A stretch of DNA of 64,000 nucleotides, from assembly GCA_022225965.2 (NCBI GenBank), contig JAKJXP020000026.1:1-64000 (forward strand). Direction: 5' to 3'. Within the stretch, counting starts at the first letter, position 1, and each line of letters begins with the position of its first letter. Source of the stretch: Diatrype stigma. Its lineage: Eukaryota > Ascomycota > Sordariomycetes > Xylariales > Diatrypaceae. A program made the translations under genes and the position numbers. Of the stretch, positions 23,764 through 36,138 are shown piece by piece. The notes below the pieces were generated by a model. The model searched no databases, was not told the DNA's origin, and saw only the letters and a list, made by a program, of their open reading frames with translations.

Positions 23764-24809
23764 ATGGCAATGGCACCTGAGACCCTATCACTCGCTGGCA
23801 AAGTGGCCATTGTCACTGGGGCCGGACGAGAACCTGGCATTGGTGCCGGAATCGCGTCGGCCCTGGCTCGCAACAGTGCAGCTGTGATGGTGAATTACGT
23901 GAGCGATTCCACGACCCCTAAAGCAGCCGCGTTAGCGGAAAGGCTACGCAACGAGTATGGTGCCCGAGTAGCGACTGTTCAGGCGGACATTACAACGCCA
24001 GAAGGAGCTGCGAAACTTGCCGAGGAGACTCTCAAGGCATTTGAGACCGACCACATCGACATTCTAGGTGCGTCCCCCACGGCCAATGACCGCGTGCTGT
24101 GAGGCGGCCACTAACCAGACACCAGTCAACAATGCCGGCCATAACCTTCCGGGGAGCACGCTCGAGGCACCGTTGGAAGACATCGACAAACAGTTCTCCG
24201 TCAATGTGTACGGGGCGATTCGTGAGTGACCGAAGGACCTGGAGGGGGAAGAAGCTTCGGCGAGATGCTGACCTCGAGATATGCAGACTGCGTGCGGGCG
24301 GTAGTGCCGCATATGCCGCCAGGCGGGCGCATCATCAACGTGAGCAGTGTCACATCGAAGCTCTGCATCCCCAGCATCCCATTCTACAGCGCTGCCAAGG
24401 CGGCTGTGGACACGCTGACGCTCTGCTGGGCGGCTGAGGTATGGATAACCAACCCCCTCTGATAGTACCATTATTCCCATAGGCGTGATCAAAGCCGCCT
24501 CCTATCCATGGCCTACCCAAGTCAAGCACTTGCTAACTCGACGGGAAAAATTGCTAGTTCGGCAAGAGCCGCGGGATCACGGTGAATTCGGTGGCTCCCG
24601 GCCCGGTAGAGACGGCCGAGAATCTCAAGTTCAGGGCGTCTCCCGGTGGAGAGGAGGTACACCAAGCCTTGATCCAGAAGACCCGTGCGGGTGCGAGGCT
24701 AGGCGAGATCGAGGATGTGGCAGATGCCGTGCTGTTGCTCGTCCAGGAGAAGAGCAGGTTCATCTCGGGGCAGTACATCGACGTAGCTGGTGGCCTCACA
24801 GATCGTTGA
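23764..24809 (+). CDS. Short-chain dehydrogenase/reductase
   Basis: Four exons, 23764-24067, 24126-24221, 24287-24438 and 24558-24809, give 267 residues, a typical classical SDR. It is an NAD(P)-dependent oxidoreductase with a Rossmann fold. Residues 19-27 give the cofactor loop (TGAGREPGIG), 103-106 NNAG, Ser154 the likely catalytic serine, and Tyr167-x3-Lys171 (YSAAK) the active site. The substrate-side PG motif is VNSVAPGPVET and the C-terminus is GQYIDVAGGLTDR. Introns are 58, 65 and 119 nt; each phase was checked and each junction restores a conserved motif (for example ILVNNAGHN). The best family match is 3-ketoacyl-ACP reductase-like or glucose-dehydrogenase-like SDRs; substrate unknown. 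It lies about 275 bp downstream of LTR-like sequence with a TATATAA box at about 23519, which may supply its promoter. Confidence 0.88.
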
Positions 24810-26231
24810 TGGGTGCTGGTTGACATGCCTGATCCACGAGACTATTGAACCCCTTTACTCGGCAATAACACAATACCAATGCTTATTCGCTTCAGTCAAG
24901 CAAGAGTGTCGGAAATTTGCTAGCGTCTTCGTGTATTAATCCAATACAATAAATCCCCCATCAACGGAACCAACCCATAATTACCTCATAGGCAAGTATT
25001 GCGTGCTTGGGCGCAGTTAGTAAAGCTTTGAGGGTTGTGTCTAAGTATACAGTCCCGAACACAGCTTCGATGACAAGCCCTATGCGAGTAAGACGGCTAG
25101 AGAAACCCCATACGTACACCCAGGTGCCGTATCACATACCATTCCCTCACGAGCTAACTGGTCGAATCCATACTCATGTCGAGAGAATACCCACCGGATA
25201 GGTCTGACATAAGTTTCTAGATGAAAAGCAGATTGTAATCAGTATGCGCAGTATACACTATCCCTGAAAATCTTGATATATGTTGGGAAGCCAGAACATG
25301 ACTTAGATCTCGTTGTTACACGACAGAGACGTTGTTCGACGGTAGCATCCATGCATCTTTCATTTATACAGAAAGTTTACTGGCATCTTACCAGAAGACT
25401 GACTGTTCATGGATATATTGAGACCCGAGCACTTTCTATGGAGAGTCATATCTATACCTACCTACTTATGCACATCACGGAACCATAACGGGCATGCTGG
25501 CCAACGACCGGCCACCAGTCAAATCTGAACACTCTAAAATGCCAAGTTGGTCGACACGACACAGCATCTACATCCATCCATCCGACGAATCACCCACCCC
25601 AACTCCTCTACAACCAGAGCCAGACGTAGAAATGGCCACCTAGCTAATAGCAAAGAACAGAGAAGAAACGCAGCGAAGCAGAAGCCGACCGAAAAAGTAT
25701 CATCAGGTAATGTATTGTCAATGGTTTCATTTGAAAGCGACCGGGCTCTGAAAGATGCTGCGTTAGAGGGCGTGAGAGATAGGATAGGTGGGAGATCAAC
25801 GATAGCTATGTAGCTAACTAACTACATATGCCAACCAACATACGGTCTTTTGATAAAAAGGATCGATAGAGCAGGATAAGATGGATAATGATAGATTTTA
25901 TGATGGTGGCGATGATAATGATAATGATGATGATGATTGTGATGATGATGACCACACAGCCCAACGGACGCCCTGCTTGCTTGCTTGCTTGCTCGCTTTC
26001 TCGCTTTCTCGCTTCGCACGCTCGCTCTCGTTTTGCCAAACATGAGAAAATAGAAAAAAACAAAAGGCAATTTCATCCCTCCCCTTCCCCCCCCAGAACT
26101 CCGAACACGCACGCCATCCAATGTCTACTTTAGTCAGTGGGTAGTAGCAACAGGCCGCCGCCGCCGGGTTTATGTCCGTACATAACCAAACCAACAACAG
26201 TCCGATCCTAATCATGCCTTCCTTGCCTGAC
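24810..26231. other. Intergenic between convergent SDR and Zn2Cys6 factor
   Basis: About 1.4 kb, no gene seen. It contains a GAT/AAT-rich simple repeat at 25909-25952 and a tract of GCTTGCTTGC-like repeats at 25974-26030. Both are likely in the 3' flank of the transcription-factor gene. Confidence 0.55.
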
Positions 26232-28823
26232 CTATCCGACCATGCGCGGTGGCGGAGGCTTCCTTTCCCTCCCCAAAATGATGGGCCCATCGTAGTCAGT
26301 CGCCCCGACGAAGTGGTAGGGCGAGTCGGGCGGTATATCCAGCTCGCCGGCGAAGAGCTGCTCGAAATCCTGGGACTCGCCGGTCGCGAGGAGCCGGAGA
26401 TCGCCTGTGGTGCCCCACCGCCGCCACTCCAAGATCGGGAAGTCCTTGAAGAAGTCGTCATAACTTTCGTAATGCGGGATGGCTTGGTCCAAGGCCTGCT
26501 GAGCGACGGCGGCAGGCTCGAGTATGCCTGCAGTGGGGGTCGGGGGGTAGCTGTGGGGCGGCGGAGGAAGAGGAGGCGGCTGTTGATGGGACGCGCTGTG
26601 GTGCCGCCAGGACTGGACGTATGGGTTGGAATGTGAGCCCGGCATGGCAGGCGGGCGGAATACAGAGTCATGATCTGGTTCGGGTGGTGCCGGCAAGAGA
26701 GGAGTACGATTGATGGCGGTGAATGAGACAGTGGGAGTCGATGTCGCTGTCCTGCTCAAAGAAGGCGCAGTATGACCATCTGGGCTGACCGATGAGGATC
26801 TCTCGACGGGGCTTCCTTGATCATGGCTATCAATATAACTATGCTCTTCCGGACGAAGCGGCCCAAAGCCCTTCAGGGGCAGGTGGTGGTATTCTTCCAA
26901 CCCGCCACCAGGCCCACCTTGACGGATACCAAGCTCTACCGTTCCACCCGACTCATTTTGCTTCGCATTCAGTTTGGAATACTTGTGATAGTCTTGCTTG
27001 ATGTTGTGGAGATACTTGTCCATCTGCCGGAAGATCCCAACATAAGTGTCAGCCATGTTGAGCCACGTGGACATCTTTTGAAGCGTGTGGTAAGTCAAAG
27101 CTATCGGCTCATACTGCAAAGCATCCGGCTTCATAGTACTCGGTGGAGGATCACCATGAAGATTCCTGAGCATGTGCTTCTCGGTATCCATCTGAGGGAA
27201 ATGGTAAGCATAGAGCCCCACGAAAGATGCGGTCCATATAGCGAAGAGGACGAGGGTAGATTGAGGCAGCTTGTCCTTCCGCTGGCAGATTTCGATCAAA
27301 TCGACGATGTCCTTAGCAGGTTTGAAGACTTGTTCGGCACTCCTCTCCCACCAACCGTTTGGTTCTTCACCCTTGCGGAACGTTGGACTATCGATGGGCC
27401 CCTCTGGTCCCTCACAGCGGATAGGGATGAAAGGTATATACTCTCGATGCAGCATTATTTGGCAGAGGGATCTGAGCATATGCAAGAGGACATAGACGCT
27501 TGAAGCCTGGTGGTTTTCGTGTTTGAAATAGTTAGACCGCGAGAACGTGAACGTGCCTGGGAGATCCGCATCAAACTCCTCGAGCTCTTTGCACAACCGG
27601 TAGAAGGTGGTACGTTCGTCCCAAGGCGGATGTTCTTCGGTCAGACGACCACCCGCAGAGCTGAATTCCGAGACTTCACCCCAAATATATACCAATTGAA
27701 TGAACCGGCTCAAGACGCTGTCGTCAGTGCCACTACGTCCCCGCTTCTGGTCGAGGAACCCAGTCTGAACCTCCATGGCTAAGTCGAACTTGTCTTCAGA
27801 ACAGGGCAGTTGTATTTGAAGATCGCGTGGTTGTATGGCTACAACGCGTTCCTTGCCACAAGCGAGCATGCGATCGAGAATGAAACAACTGAACATTGTT
27901 CTCCTTCTCGTCTCTTTCTCCAAGGCAACTTGTGATTGGTACGAGGCACCTCTTCCCTGGATGACCTCTGCCTTGGGCAAACGGCTCTTGCGATCACCGG
28001 AGCCAAGGCCAAGGTACTGAGCCAACCTTATAGCATTGCCAACGCACATCCAAGCGCCAAGACCTCCGCTATCCTTCGTCGTTTGACTCCATTCGTACAT
28101 GCCAAGCATCAACCATGCTTGAACCCTCTCGACTGAGGCAGTCTTGACGGCCGTTCGCAGTGGACCTAGCGCAGTCTGGAGGATATCGGCATAATACTCA
28201 GATGCGGCAGTGGGATCGATTTGGGTTTGTAGAGGTCGGGACCTCGCATTGCCGGGCTGATTGTTAGAAAGGTGGGCAAGATATTTGACAAGATCAGGGT
28301 GGAAACGGGCAGTAAGAGTAAGTACTCCGAGCAGTACGAAATTGAAGTCGGGTGAATTGTCTGGCTCAGGGGATCTAAATTTGCGGCCCAATTTCTCCTT
28401 CATGGTTGCTAGATGTAAGAAGGGCAATTCGGGGGCGAAATGAAGCTTGTACAGATCCAGCACCTGCTCCCATAGGTCCTCTGTCAGAAACGGTGCGGAG
28501 AGCGTTTCTTCGGCATAGACGGTCGCCTTCTCATGGTCCACCTTGGAGAAACCATCAAACTTCTTGAGCTTCTTCCTCTCAGAACCGCCATCACGCTCTT
28601 GCTTGACGCTAGAAGGCGGGTCTGACCGCTTGGGGGGTGTTGGGTTCGCCTCAGGCAGCTTGAAGATGCAGTCCTTTCCGGTCTTGATGCAGCTGTCGCA
28701 AGGACTCGCACCGCCGGTGTTTTCACACTTGATCTTGGATTTACGGCACCGCAGACACGCGATGCTCGAGCGCATAGGGGGCCGCATCTTGGGAGGCTTT
28801 TTGCTCTCCATAGGGGCCGCCAT
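26232..28823 (-). CDS. Zn(II)2Cys6 fungal transcription factor
   Basis: A single open exon of 863 codons from the ATG at 28823. It is a nuclear binuclear-cluster DNA-binding protein. The six cysteines are 23, 26, 33, 42, 45 and 52 (IACLRCRKSKIKC, then CDSC and C), spaced CX2CX6CX8CX2CX6C. A basic linker follows. The middle-homology (Fungal_trans) region runs from about residue 100 to 560, with LDLYKLHFAPELPFLH, LMLGMYEWSQ and ETRRRTMFSCFILDRML. The C-terminal third is Pro/Ser-rich and low complexity. The frame stays open and protein-like upstream to about 29103, where a TTGCCAG could be a splice acceptor, so the real protein is probably longer at the N-terminus with a further upstream exon. 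I could not place that start with confidence. The target pathway is unknown. Confidence 0.85.
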   Translation of the reverse strand: MAAPMESKKPPKMRPPMRSSIACLRCRKSKIKCENTGGASPCDSCIKTGKDCIFKLPEANPTPPKRSDPPSSVKQERDGGSERKKLKKFDGFSKVDHEKATVYAEETLSAPFLTEDLWEQVLDLYKLHFAPELPFLHLATMKEKLGRKFRSPEPDNSPDFNFVLLGVLTLTARFHPDLVKYLAHLSNNQPGNARSRPLQTQIDPTAASEYYADILQTALGPLRTAVKTASVERVQAWLMLGMYEWSQTTKDSGGLGAWMCVGNAIRLAQYLGLGSGDRKSRLPKAEVIQGRGASYQSQVALEKETRRRTMFSCFILDRMLACGKERVVAIQPRDLQIQLPCSEDKFDLAMEVQTGFLDQKRGRSGTDDSVLSRFIQLVYIWGEVSEFSSAGGRLTEEHPPWDERTTFYRLCKELEEFDADLPGTFTFSRSNYFKHENHQASSVYVLLHMLRSLCQIMLHREYIPFIPIRCEGPEGPIDSPTFRKGEEPNGWWERSAEQVFKPAKDIVDLIEICQRKDKLPQSTLVLFAIWTASFVGLYAYHFPQMDTEKHMLRNLHGDPPPSTMKPDALQYEPIALTYHTLQKMSTWLNMADTYVGIFRQMDKYLHNIKQDYHKYSKLNAKQNESGGTVELGIRQGGPGGGLEEYHHLPLKGFGPLRPEEHSYIDSHDQGSPVERSSSVSPDGHTAPSLSRTATSTPTVSFTAINRTPLLPAPPEPDHDSVFRPPAMPGSHSNPYVQSWRHHSASHQQPPPLPPPPHSYPPTPTAGILEPAAVAQQALDQAIPHYESYDDFFKDFPILEWRRWGTTGDLRLLATGESQDFEQLFAGELDIPPDSPYHFVGATDYDGPIILGRERKPPPPRMVG

Positions 28824-29103
28824 CAGGGGTTTCCTCTCTTCCTCGGCATACCCCCTGACGCCACCCCCTTGTCCTCCCGCCGGCGGTCTCTCCGTGATTG
28901 GTAACTGCCTCTCGGGCGGTACGGACGGGCTCGGGCGGATTAAGGGCGCATCGGCCGGAGAGGCAAAGCTTTCGTCGGCGTATCCCTTGGAGCTGCCCTG
29001 ATATGGAGTCCTTATCGAGACTTCATGGGTATCTGAAGGGGAGGGAGGGGATAGGATCGACTGGATTCGGATTGGGGTGCTAATTGTGACGGTTGGGTCT
29101 GTC

Positions 29104-32100
29104 TGGCAACAGACCGTGACAAGCTGAATTCCGGTATGGTTGAGGGCATAAACCCCCTGGTGATAGACCCTGATACAAGATCAGAGCAACAGCAAGCTAG
29201 GCTTGCACTGCTACGTTAGACAGGACGCTATGCTATGCTAGGGGCTATGCTAGGGATCACGAATGGTGCGGGACCTTGCTCTCGTATGTGCTGCGCGCGC
29301 GTGTGTAAGTGTTCTCTCTCCAGGAACTAGCTGATCACGGAGCGAGGATTCACATGGGCGACGCGGGTGCGGGATGACCTGTCGGATTTGCTGAGGCGGG
29401 CGTTGACTGGTGAAGATGCTTCTGGCAGGGTGCTACAGCATCAATGAACTGCGACTATCCGAAGAGGACCGACTGAGACGACGAGTCGTTGGAGAGAGCG
29501 GAGCGAGCGAGTGGTTGCAAAAGAAGCGACACGGAATCGTGCGGGTGGTTGTGGCGCCGGAACGTTGAAGGCTGTTGGTAGAAAGGTTGGGATGCAAGTA
29601 CGTCTGTATGTCTGTATGTGGATATCGGGGTATACGTAGTTTTAGTATAGGCGGATTTGGGATGGTTAGAGTTGCGTTAGGACGCAGAGTTAGCTACCAA
29701 GGCTAGGCAGTTAGTTGGCTATCTAGACTGGCTGGACTGGCTGGACTAGGCCGGCTGCCGAACTGAAGAGCGACGTGACTAAGAATAACAAGGCACGGTA
29801 GGCTGGTGATGTCTAGGACACCAAGCAGGTTTCGGCGATAGTCTCTCGTTGTCTGGTCCAGGCTTATACAGCGAGGTTCAACACTAGATGTCGGTGTCGG
29901 TGTCGGCTTAGAAGAAATCATGGGTTACGAAAGAAGGTGGTCTGGTTGGAGGTTTTAGGTTGGCACCAGGTTGGATACTGACTGCATGGGTAGTGGTAGT
30001 GGTAGCGGTGGTGGTGATGGTAGTGGTGGTAGTGATAGTGATAGTGACGGCCGTGATGGTGATGATATGGGTAATGGGTAATGGGTGATGGAGAAAACCA
30101 CGGGCGAGCCGATATCATATTTCATCCGATGGAAGTACAGACAAGTATGCATGTACCTAGGTACGGACTTACCAACGTCAGTACTTCGTACAGGCCCCAA
30201 GAAAATACCTTGGGAAATACTTGGGAAAATACTGTAAAAATTAATACCTAATTCTGAGAGATGAAAAGATGGTCTAGGTCCGTTTTGAAGACCAAGCGCA
30301 GGCGGCACGGGGTCTCGGGCTGTAGGCGGGTGGCTTTACTGAAGTTGGGTTGGTGACTCTGAATGGCCTGCTACATTTGCAGCCTTTGCAGCCTTTGCAG
30401 CCTTCGCAGCGCCATCTCGACGAATAACTGGCTTGGCTTCTTGGGAGCCCCCTGTAGTCCAGGACTCCAGGGCAGCTAAGCCAAGAACCCAGAACCAACT
30501 AAGTTAGACCGGGCCACGATTTGCCTGGATCGTGTAGGTATCCAGCCTGCCGCTTGCCAGCTACCCCGGACGCGGGCGGATCGGGTAGTAGTAGTGTGGT
30601 GTAGGGCAAGTTTTCCATGTCATGTACATACCTAGGTAGTTGATGTAGTTACGAAGTGACGAAGTGTATACTTCCAGGTGTATACTTCCAGGTTCTTTGC
30701 ACGCACATAAGCTTCGCTGTAGTACTTGCATGCTTACCTCTTTACTTAGGATATTTTGTAGCTACATATGTTTGTAGTGAGTGTAGATAGAGTCTGGACT
30801 CGGGCACCGTGGAGCAATGGATGTGGTTCATATGGGGATAGTTGGATATACCTAAGTGTGTATGTACCTAGGTATGCAGGTGGCTGTTCACTATACTCAC
30901 CCACGCTCAGTCACTTACCTAACTTTGACAATCTAGTTACATAACGTAAGCAGTCGGGTAGGGTACTTTTACCAAGCATTGCAGTCAAAATGCAAATTCA
31001 CAACTGCATACTTAGTAGTGTGTAATCATATGTTGTAACTTCGGAAGGATCTGGGAACCATCATCCTGGCTGCGCGGCGGCTAGTATAAAATAAATGGAC
31101 TCAGGATCGGCTCGGAACCTTTGGAGGGAGCGACAGAAAAAGGGGAGCACGAAGGCTTGGAGGCCAAGTTCACTTGTTCGGTACGGACCTGCGCATGGGG
31201 GCCACTCGCTCCACCGTCCAAGATACCCTCGGCTTCCCCGTCCTGCCCCCCGTGCCCCCTACTTTAGAGACTACTACCTACCACTAAGCAGGTGAGGGGG
31301 TTTGCGAGAGAACGTTGGCTGGAACCTCTCCAACACCATCCTCTCTGGCCCGGAACCGGGACAGTCTCGCAAAGTAGGCACTTCGGGTAAGCAGGTGGAA
31401 CCAAGGGCAAAGTGCAAAAGCAAAAGGAGATGCCGTTGTGAGCGCAAATACGTGAGCATGTTCAAACCGGTGTGGCAGTAACTCGACTCTCCAGTTAGAC
31501 TCGTATCAGGACGGACCGGATGTGGATGTGTCGAATAGGGACGGGGGCGAGAAACGCGGCAAGGACCGTCCGCCCGCTGGAGAGCCTACGCTTCACCTCA
31601 ATGCGTTAGTATCTTCAGGTTCTCACACTACAGTGCCTACACTTACACGCAAATGCCTACTACATACGTGCGTGTGTAGGTACTTCGTACATAAGATAAA
31701 GTTCCATGCGACCTCAAGTGAAAGAGAGATTGCATGGTGAGTAGCATTCCGTATGGCCCGAGGAACTTTCATGCATACTTATGTGCGCATCGAGCAGCCG
31801 AGACAATATTGCGAGCAGCAAGTATTTTCAAGTACGACGTAGCGTCGCATGTTGACTGCAATGCCGGTTCGTCCAATAGGGACATGGGCCCGTCATCTTC
31901 TTCCGGGACGTAAGTTCAAGTCACCAAGCAGGGCCGAATTGGACGTTTCCTCTCGATAAGAAGGCCCGTCTTGAACCGCTTCCGAGTTTTTCTTATGTCG
32001 GTTACACGTTACACGCCCGCGGCGGTCTACGTATCGCTGTGGGCAGTGGCAGGAGTGGGTGGGCAGTGGGGTGGGTGTGGGCAGCGCTCCTTTCGAATAG

Positions 32101-34435
32101 TGGACGGCCATTGGGCACCTGGAGGTTGTACGTAGCGAGTACATCCTCCTTTCGGACATATATGTCGGGGGACTATAGCCTATCCCACCCCATCCCACCT
32201 TATCCCACTATCCCTACATGGATGCTACATGGGTGCTACAGGGGTGCAGGGGGTGCTGCAGGGATGCTGTGCGGTGGATAAGCTAAGCTAAACCAAGCAT
32301 TAGCAATGTCCACAAGGCTCTGTAAACCAATTGGTCGGGAACTATGGACGGGGGAGTCTATTAATAAACTTCTGACTGAGAGCCGGTTGTGCCCTGCCCT
32401 TCCGCGTTCTTTCCAGCAAGTTGCCGATTCAAGATGTGAGCATTGTCGGGCCATGCTGTTGGTGGGTAAAGCCGCTGACCCGTAGCTCTTACATGCCTCT
32501 TACAAGGTACTAGGTAGCCAGTAGCCACCTGAGTAGGGTGCATGGATGTAGGTAGCGAGAAGCACGTGTAAGAGTCACATCATGGAAGATGTCATGATTC
32601 TATCTATCTACTTGAAGTTACCGAAGGGCCGGTCGGGTCAATCCCAGTTGTACTGTCAGGATGTCTGGATGCTCACCACGGCCAGTGGTTCATGCTTCAG
32701 AATATATCTAGCACGTATACATATCCATGTCTAAACAATACTACATGCGCCAGACATCAAATATGCGGGCACCTAGGTACCATCTAGCCACACACACTGC
32801 ACAGTATATCCGAGGCAACTATGTATCTGGGTACCTCCCTGGGCAGTGAGAACATGGAAATCAAGCACTTATGTAAGGGTTTCCCTAATCTCAGGTAAAC
32901 GACTGTCACTTACGTCGCCATGCAGAACTTAGGCTGGGCGGCAACTCCCGGAATCAATCGGTGTTCCTTTAAGTACCCCCATCCCCCCCAATCAGCGCAT
33001 CTTGTTTCTTTTTTTAATGCAGACCGACTCACCGGTAATTTGAGCTGCAGGAAGATTAGATGGCGCTAAAGATAAAGATGGTGGTGGTGATTTGGCAAGC
33101 CTTGCACGATGCCGAGATATCAGTTGTCATTCCCATATATTCCCATGTGGTTATTAGGTCGAGCGGATCATTCACGTATTGTGCTGGTTAGAAAAACAAG
33201 ACGGCACAAGAACCTGATCAAAGCTATCGTGGCATCATAGTAGAAACATGACTGGAACTGTGCAACGCCTCAAGCTACTACGTGCCGTCAACCCGGCAGT
33301 GCCATCAACCCGACAGTACCAAAAGCACCTAGGTACTGTATGTAGAGGTACTCTGTGTCCCGAGTCGTACCTGTATGCTGGCTGGCGCTCAAGGGATTGG
33401 TGGGGACCTCGGGATTGGTGGGATGGTTCTTGCTCTTGCTGTGGCTGATGTCTTGGCCTCTGCCCCTTTAGCCGGACGCCTTTACCTAGGTAGTGAGGGA
33501 CAGTGAGGGACGAGTCAGATTGTGGCGCAGCCTTTTTGATGTTGCCCCTCTCCAGCTCTTCCCTTGGCAACATTACCCCTCGTCGGCTGATAGCCAACTG
33601 GTCTTTCCAGTGCATCCGAAGTACTATCTCCTTAGCAACCTACTGTACTAGCGTCACAGGCTGACAGGCCCAATCCACTAGAGGTAACTAACATGCGCAC
33701 CCCCAAAGCGGTGACATACAATGCGATGCTTCTTGTAATCAACATGGCTGAGGAAGACATGGAGCGCTTCTCTGAGGAGAAGCAGATACACCTGTTCTCC
33801 TGGCAAAAAATGATAATAGGCCATATTCGATGCCTACCTAGGTAGGTATATATTTCGTACAATAAGTGGTAGCTAAAACGTATATACGTAATGTAGTACA
33901 TCACATGTCACACCTTGTGGCGATTAAGTTTCAATAGGAACTAGCCAATGACGTCGCAAGTGAGGCCTCTTGCCAGCCCGTATTGCCCGACACCAGTATC
34001 ACGGCGCCTTAAGTTAAGCGCTCAGAGTCAACTTGCAGCTCAATTGTATACCTATGTTTGTGATAAACTCCTAAGTTGCGACCAACAGCATTGAAGCTAT
34101 TCCATGTGAGCCGCCCTACACGCAGTCTTTGTTCTGCTGTTATCTTTTTTGGTGATTCTTCTCCCTTACATCTTACATACCCTTTTCATAGTCCACACCT
34201 ACCCTGTCCTTTAGAGAGTTTCAAAGCACCAACACCTTTCTGACTGGCGCTAGACATATTGACGATCACCCTAAAGCGCCTCAAGCGCCTTCTTAAGCGC
34301 CATCCTTACTGCCAGGACCCTCCTGAAACTCACGGCTCGTTTCGCAACGCTGCATTCATAAAGCGACATCGATATCGCTAGTTGACGTCTCTGTTTTTCT
34401 TGCAATCACCATCTGGCATCGAACGCGCCTCAAAG
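29104..34435. other. Long intergenic region, probably includes a long 5' leader
   Basis: About 5.3 kb without a convincing gene. The first kilobase may contain the missing 5' exon and leader of the Zn2Cys6 factor. Simple repeats lie at 29988-30055 (GGTAGT/GGTGAT type) and 30375-30412 (a 9-bp CAGCCTTTG-like unit, about four copies). The palindrome TACCTAGGTA occurs at 30154, 30629, 30865, 33483 and 33835, with near copies at 32771 and 33327. The 126-codon minus frame at 33235-33615 shows no domain. Confidence 0.5.
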
Positions 34436-36138
34436 ATGGCATCCGGACACAATGTAAGTCGAAGCGCATTGGTGGCGCATTCATCCGAATCCAAACCAAG
34501 TTATTTGACGATGTCGTTTCTGTTGCTAATCGTTGGCCCCGCGTTGACTAATAGGACCCGAAACTGCTATACGCCATTGAAGGCGTCTCAGCATATCACA
34601 TCGCCCATGGCAAAGAAGAATCGCTCACGCCTGCTGGACCTCAGACGTTGTCGCTTCTAATGGTACCCACCTCATCCTCGTTCGCAGATCCTCCATCGTA
34701 TGATACCGCCATTGGCGCGCAGCCCGAGGACTTCTATCTGCACCTCCACCTGCCTCCCGAGCTAGATCTCCCTCTCCCAGCGACGACACAAATCTATCAT
34801 CAACCACCAACAAGCTATCTTATCCCACGCTGGGACCTTGGACCGGAGAGTGGCGCTTTCACGCGACTAGAGTTCCCCCCAGTTGGAAGTCGCAAGAGCT
34901 TACAGGAAGATGTGGATACCTTTGAAACCATTCTAGCACAATGCACCGCATTCCTAGAAAGGTCACCACCTCCCAAAATCACGAGGGAGAAGTCATCGGG
35001 GACCCCTCCTACCAAGTCGTCACCTACCTTGTCCAAATCGAAGCCTAGCGCCGATGAGAAACTTCCTACATACAATCCGGCCGATTACAAGCCCGGGGAG
35101 GCTTATGCCCAGGGCAGTCATAGCTCGCACCATGGAGGCCAGATTGTGTTGGTCGATGAAGAAGATGGACAGGTTCTGGGAGAGCTTAGTGAGGGATACG
35201 ATGTTGTCGAGACTGGCGTTAAGCCTGGTTCCAAAGGTGCGAAACTCCCGCACTGGTGTTTTGCCATCGCAGTAGCTAACAACGTGATAGACCCCGTCGA
35301 GATCACCCTTCCCGCTGAAGGGCAACCAAACCAACTTCAAGTGGTTCCAGCGTCTCCGGAATCCTTCGAAATCGAGCTACATCCCGCGTATCAAAAGTCA
35401 TTCCTCGTGTCTAAGGCGACATATGCTTCGCGTCTGGTCGTCACAACTTCGAACCTGGTATCCAAAGCGATGCAGAGCGGATCGGAGACTTTTGTTAAGA
35501 ACGCAAAGCCTGTGAGCGAACCAGTAACGTTCAAGCCGGCAACGCATGACCGGGTTCGAAAGATAGGCAAGTTCTCCGGCGACGTAGCTGGATTGTCAGC
35601 CAAGACGGTTGGGCAGGTGGCCAAGGTAGCTCAGAATTTGGGGGCCACAATTGCCGGAAGGGGCAACAAGGACCGAGCTGGGCGGAGAGGCTACGGCCCA
35701 GATGGGCAACCCATCGAGAACTTCAAGCCCGGCCTGCTCAACAAGAGCATGATGGCTTTCACCACGGTCGCTGATGGGATCGAGCATGCTGCCCGCAACC
35801 TGATGACTTCGGCCTCAGAGTCGACCACGCACATGGTTACGCATAAGTGGGGCAACGAAGCCGGAGAGCTGTCGAAACATCTGGGTGGAAGCGCCAAGAA
35901 CGTCGGGCTCGTCTATATCGACGTGACTGGTGTCTCTCGAAGGGCTCTCATCAAGGCCGTCGGCAAGGGCATGGTGATTGGCAAAGTCAAAGGGGGAGGC
36001 GAGATCATTGTCGGCGATGACACGGCCGCTGCTCAGATGAGAGACTCGGACAGCCCTAGCAGTTCCAACCCCAACTTGGTGAAAGACACGGCAAGCACTG
36101 GCGGCGCATCGACGAAGAGCAAGACTGTAATCCAATAG
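34436..36138 (+). CDS. Senescence/spartin-domain protein
   Basis: Two exons, 34436-34453 (only six codons, MASGHN) and 34555-36138, encode 533 residues. The plus frame of exon 2 starts DPKLLYAIEGVSAYH, the conserved N-terminal region of fungal senescence-domain proteins. The Senescence domain covers about 285-485, with GDVAGLSAKTVGQVAKV, MMAFTTVADGIEHAARNL and a glycine-rich AVGKGMVIGKVKGGGE end. Animal spartin and plant senescence/dehydration proteins share this domain and associate with lipid droplets or membranes; the fungal function is not established. The middle (about 95-135) is Ser/Pro/Lys-rich. The first intron (101 nt) has a GTAAGT donor. Choosing the upstream mini-exon gives a start nearer the conserved N-terminus than the internal ATG at 34660. 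Confidence 0.85.

Noticed and set aside
9142..24809. Secondary-metabolite cluster built from the two AKRs, SDR and TrxR-like pseudogene
   Set aside because: They are separated by housekeeping genes (TOA2, IRC5-like, PSF2) and no polyketide synthase, peptide synthetase, terpene cyclase or transporter is present in the window.
30375..30412. CRISPR-like short repeats
   Set aside because: Four adjoining imperfect 9-bp units without spacers in a eukaryotic intergenic region; a plain minisatellite.
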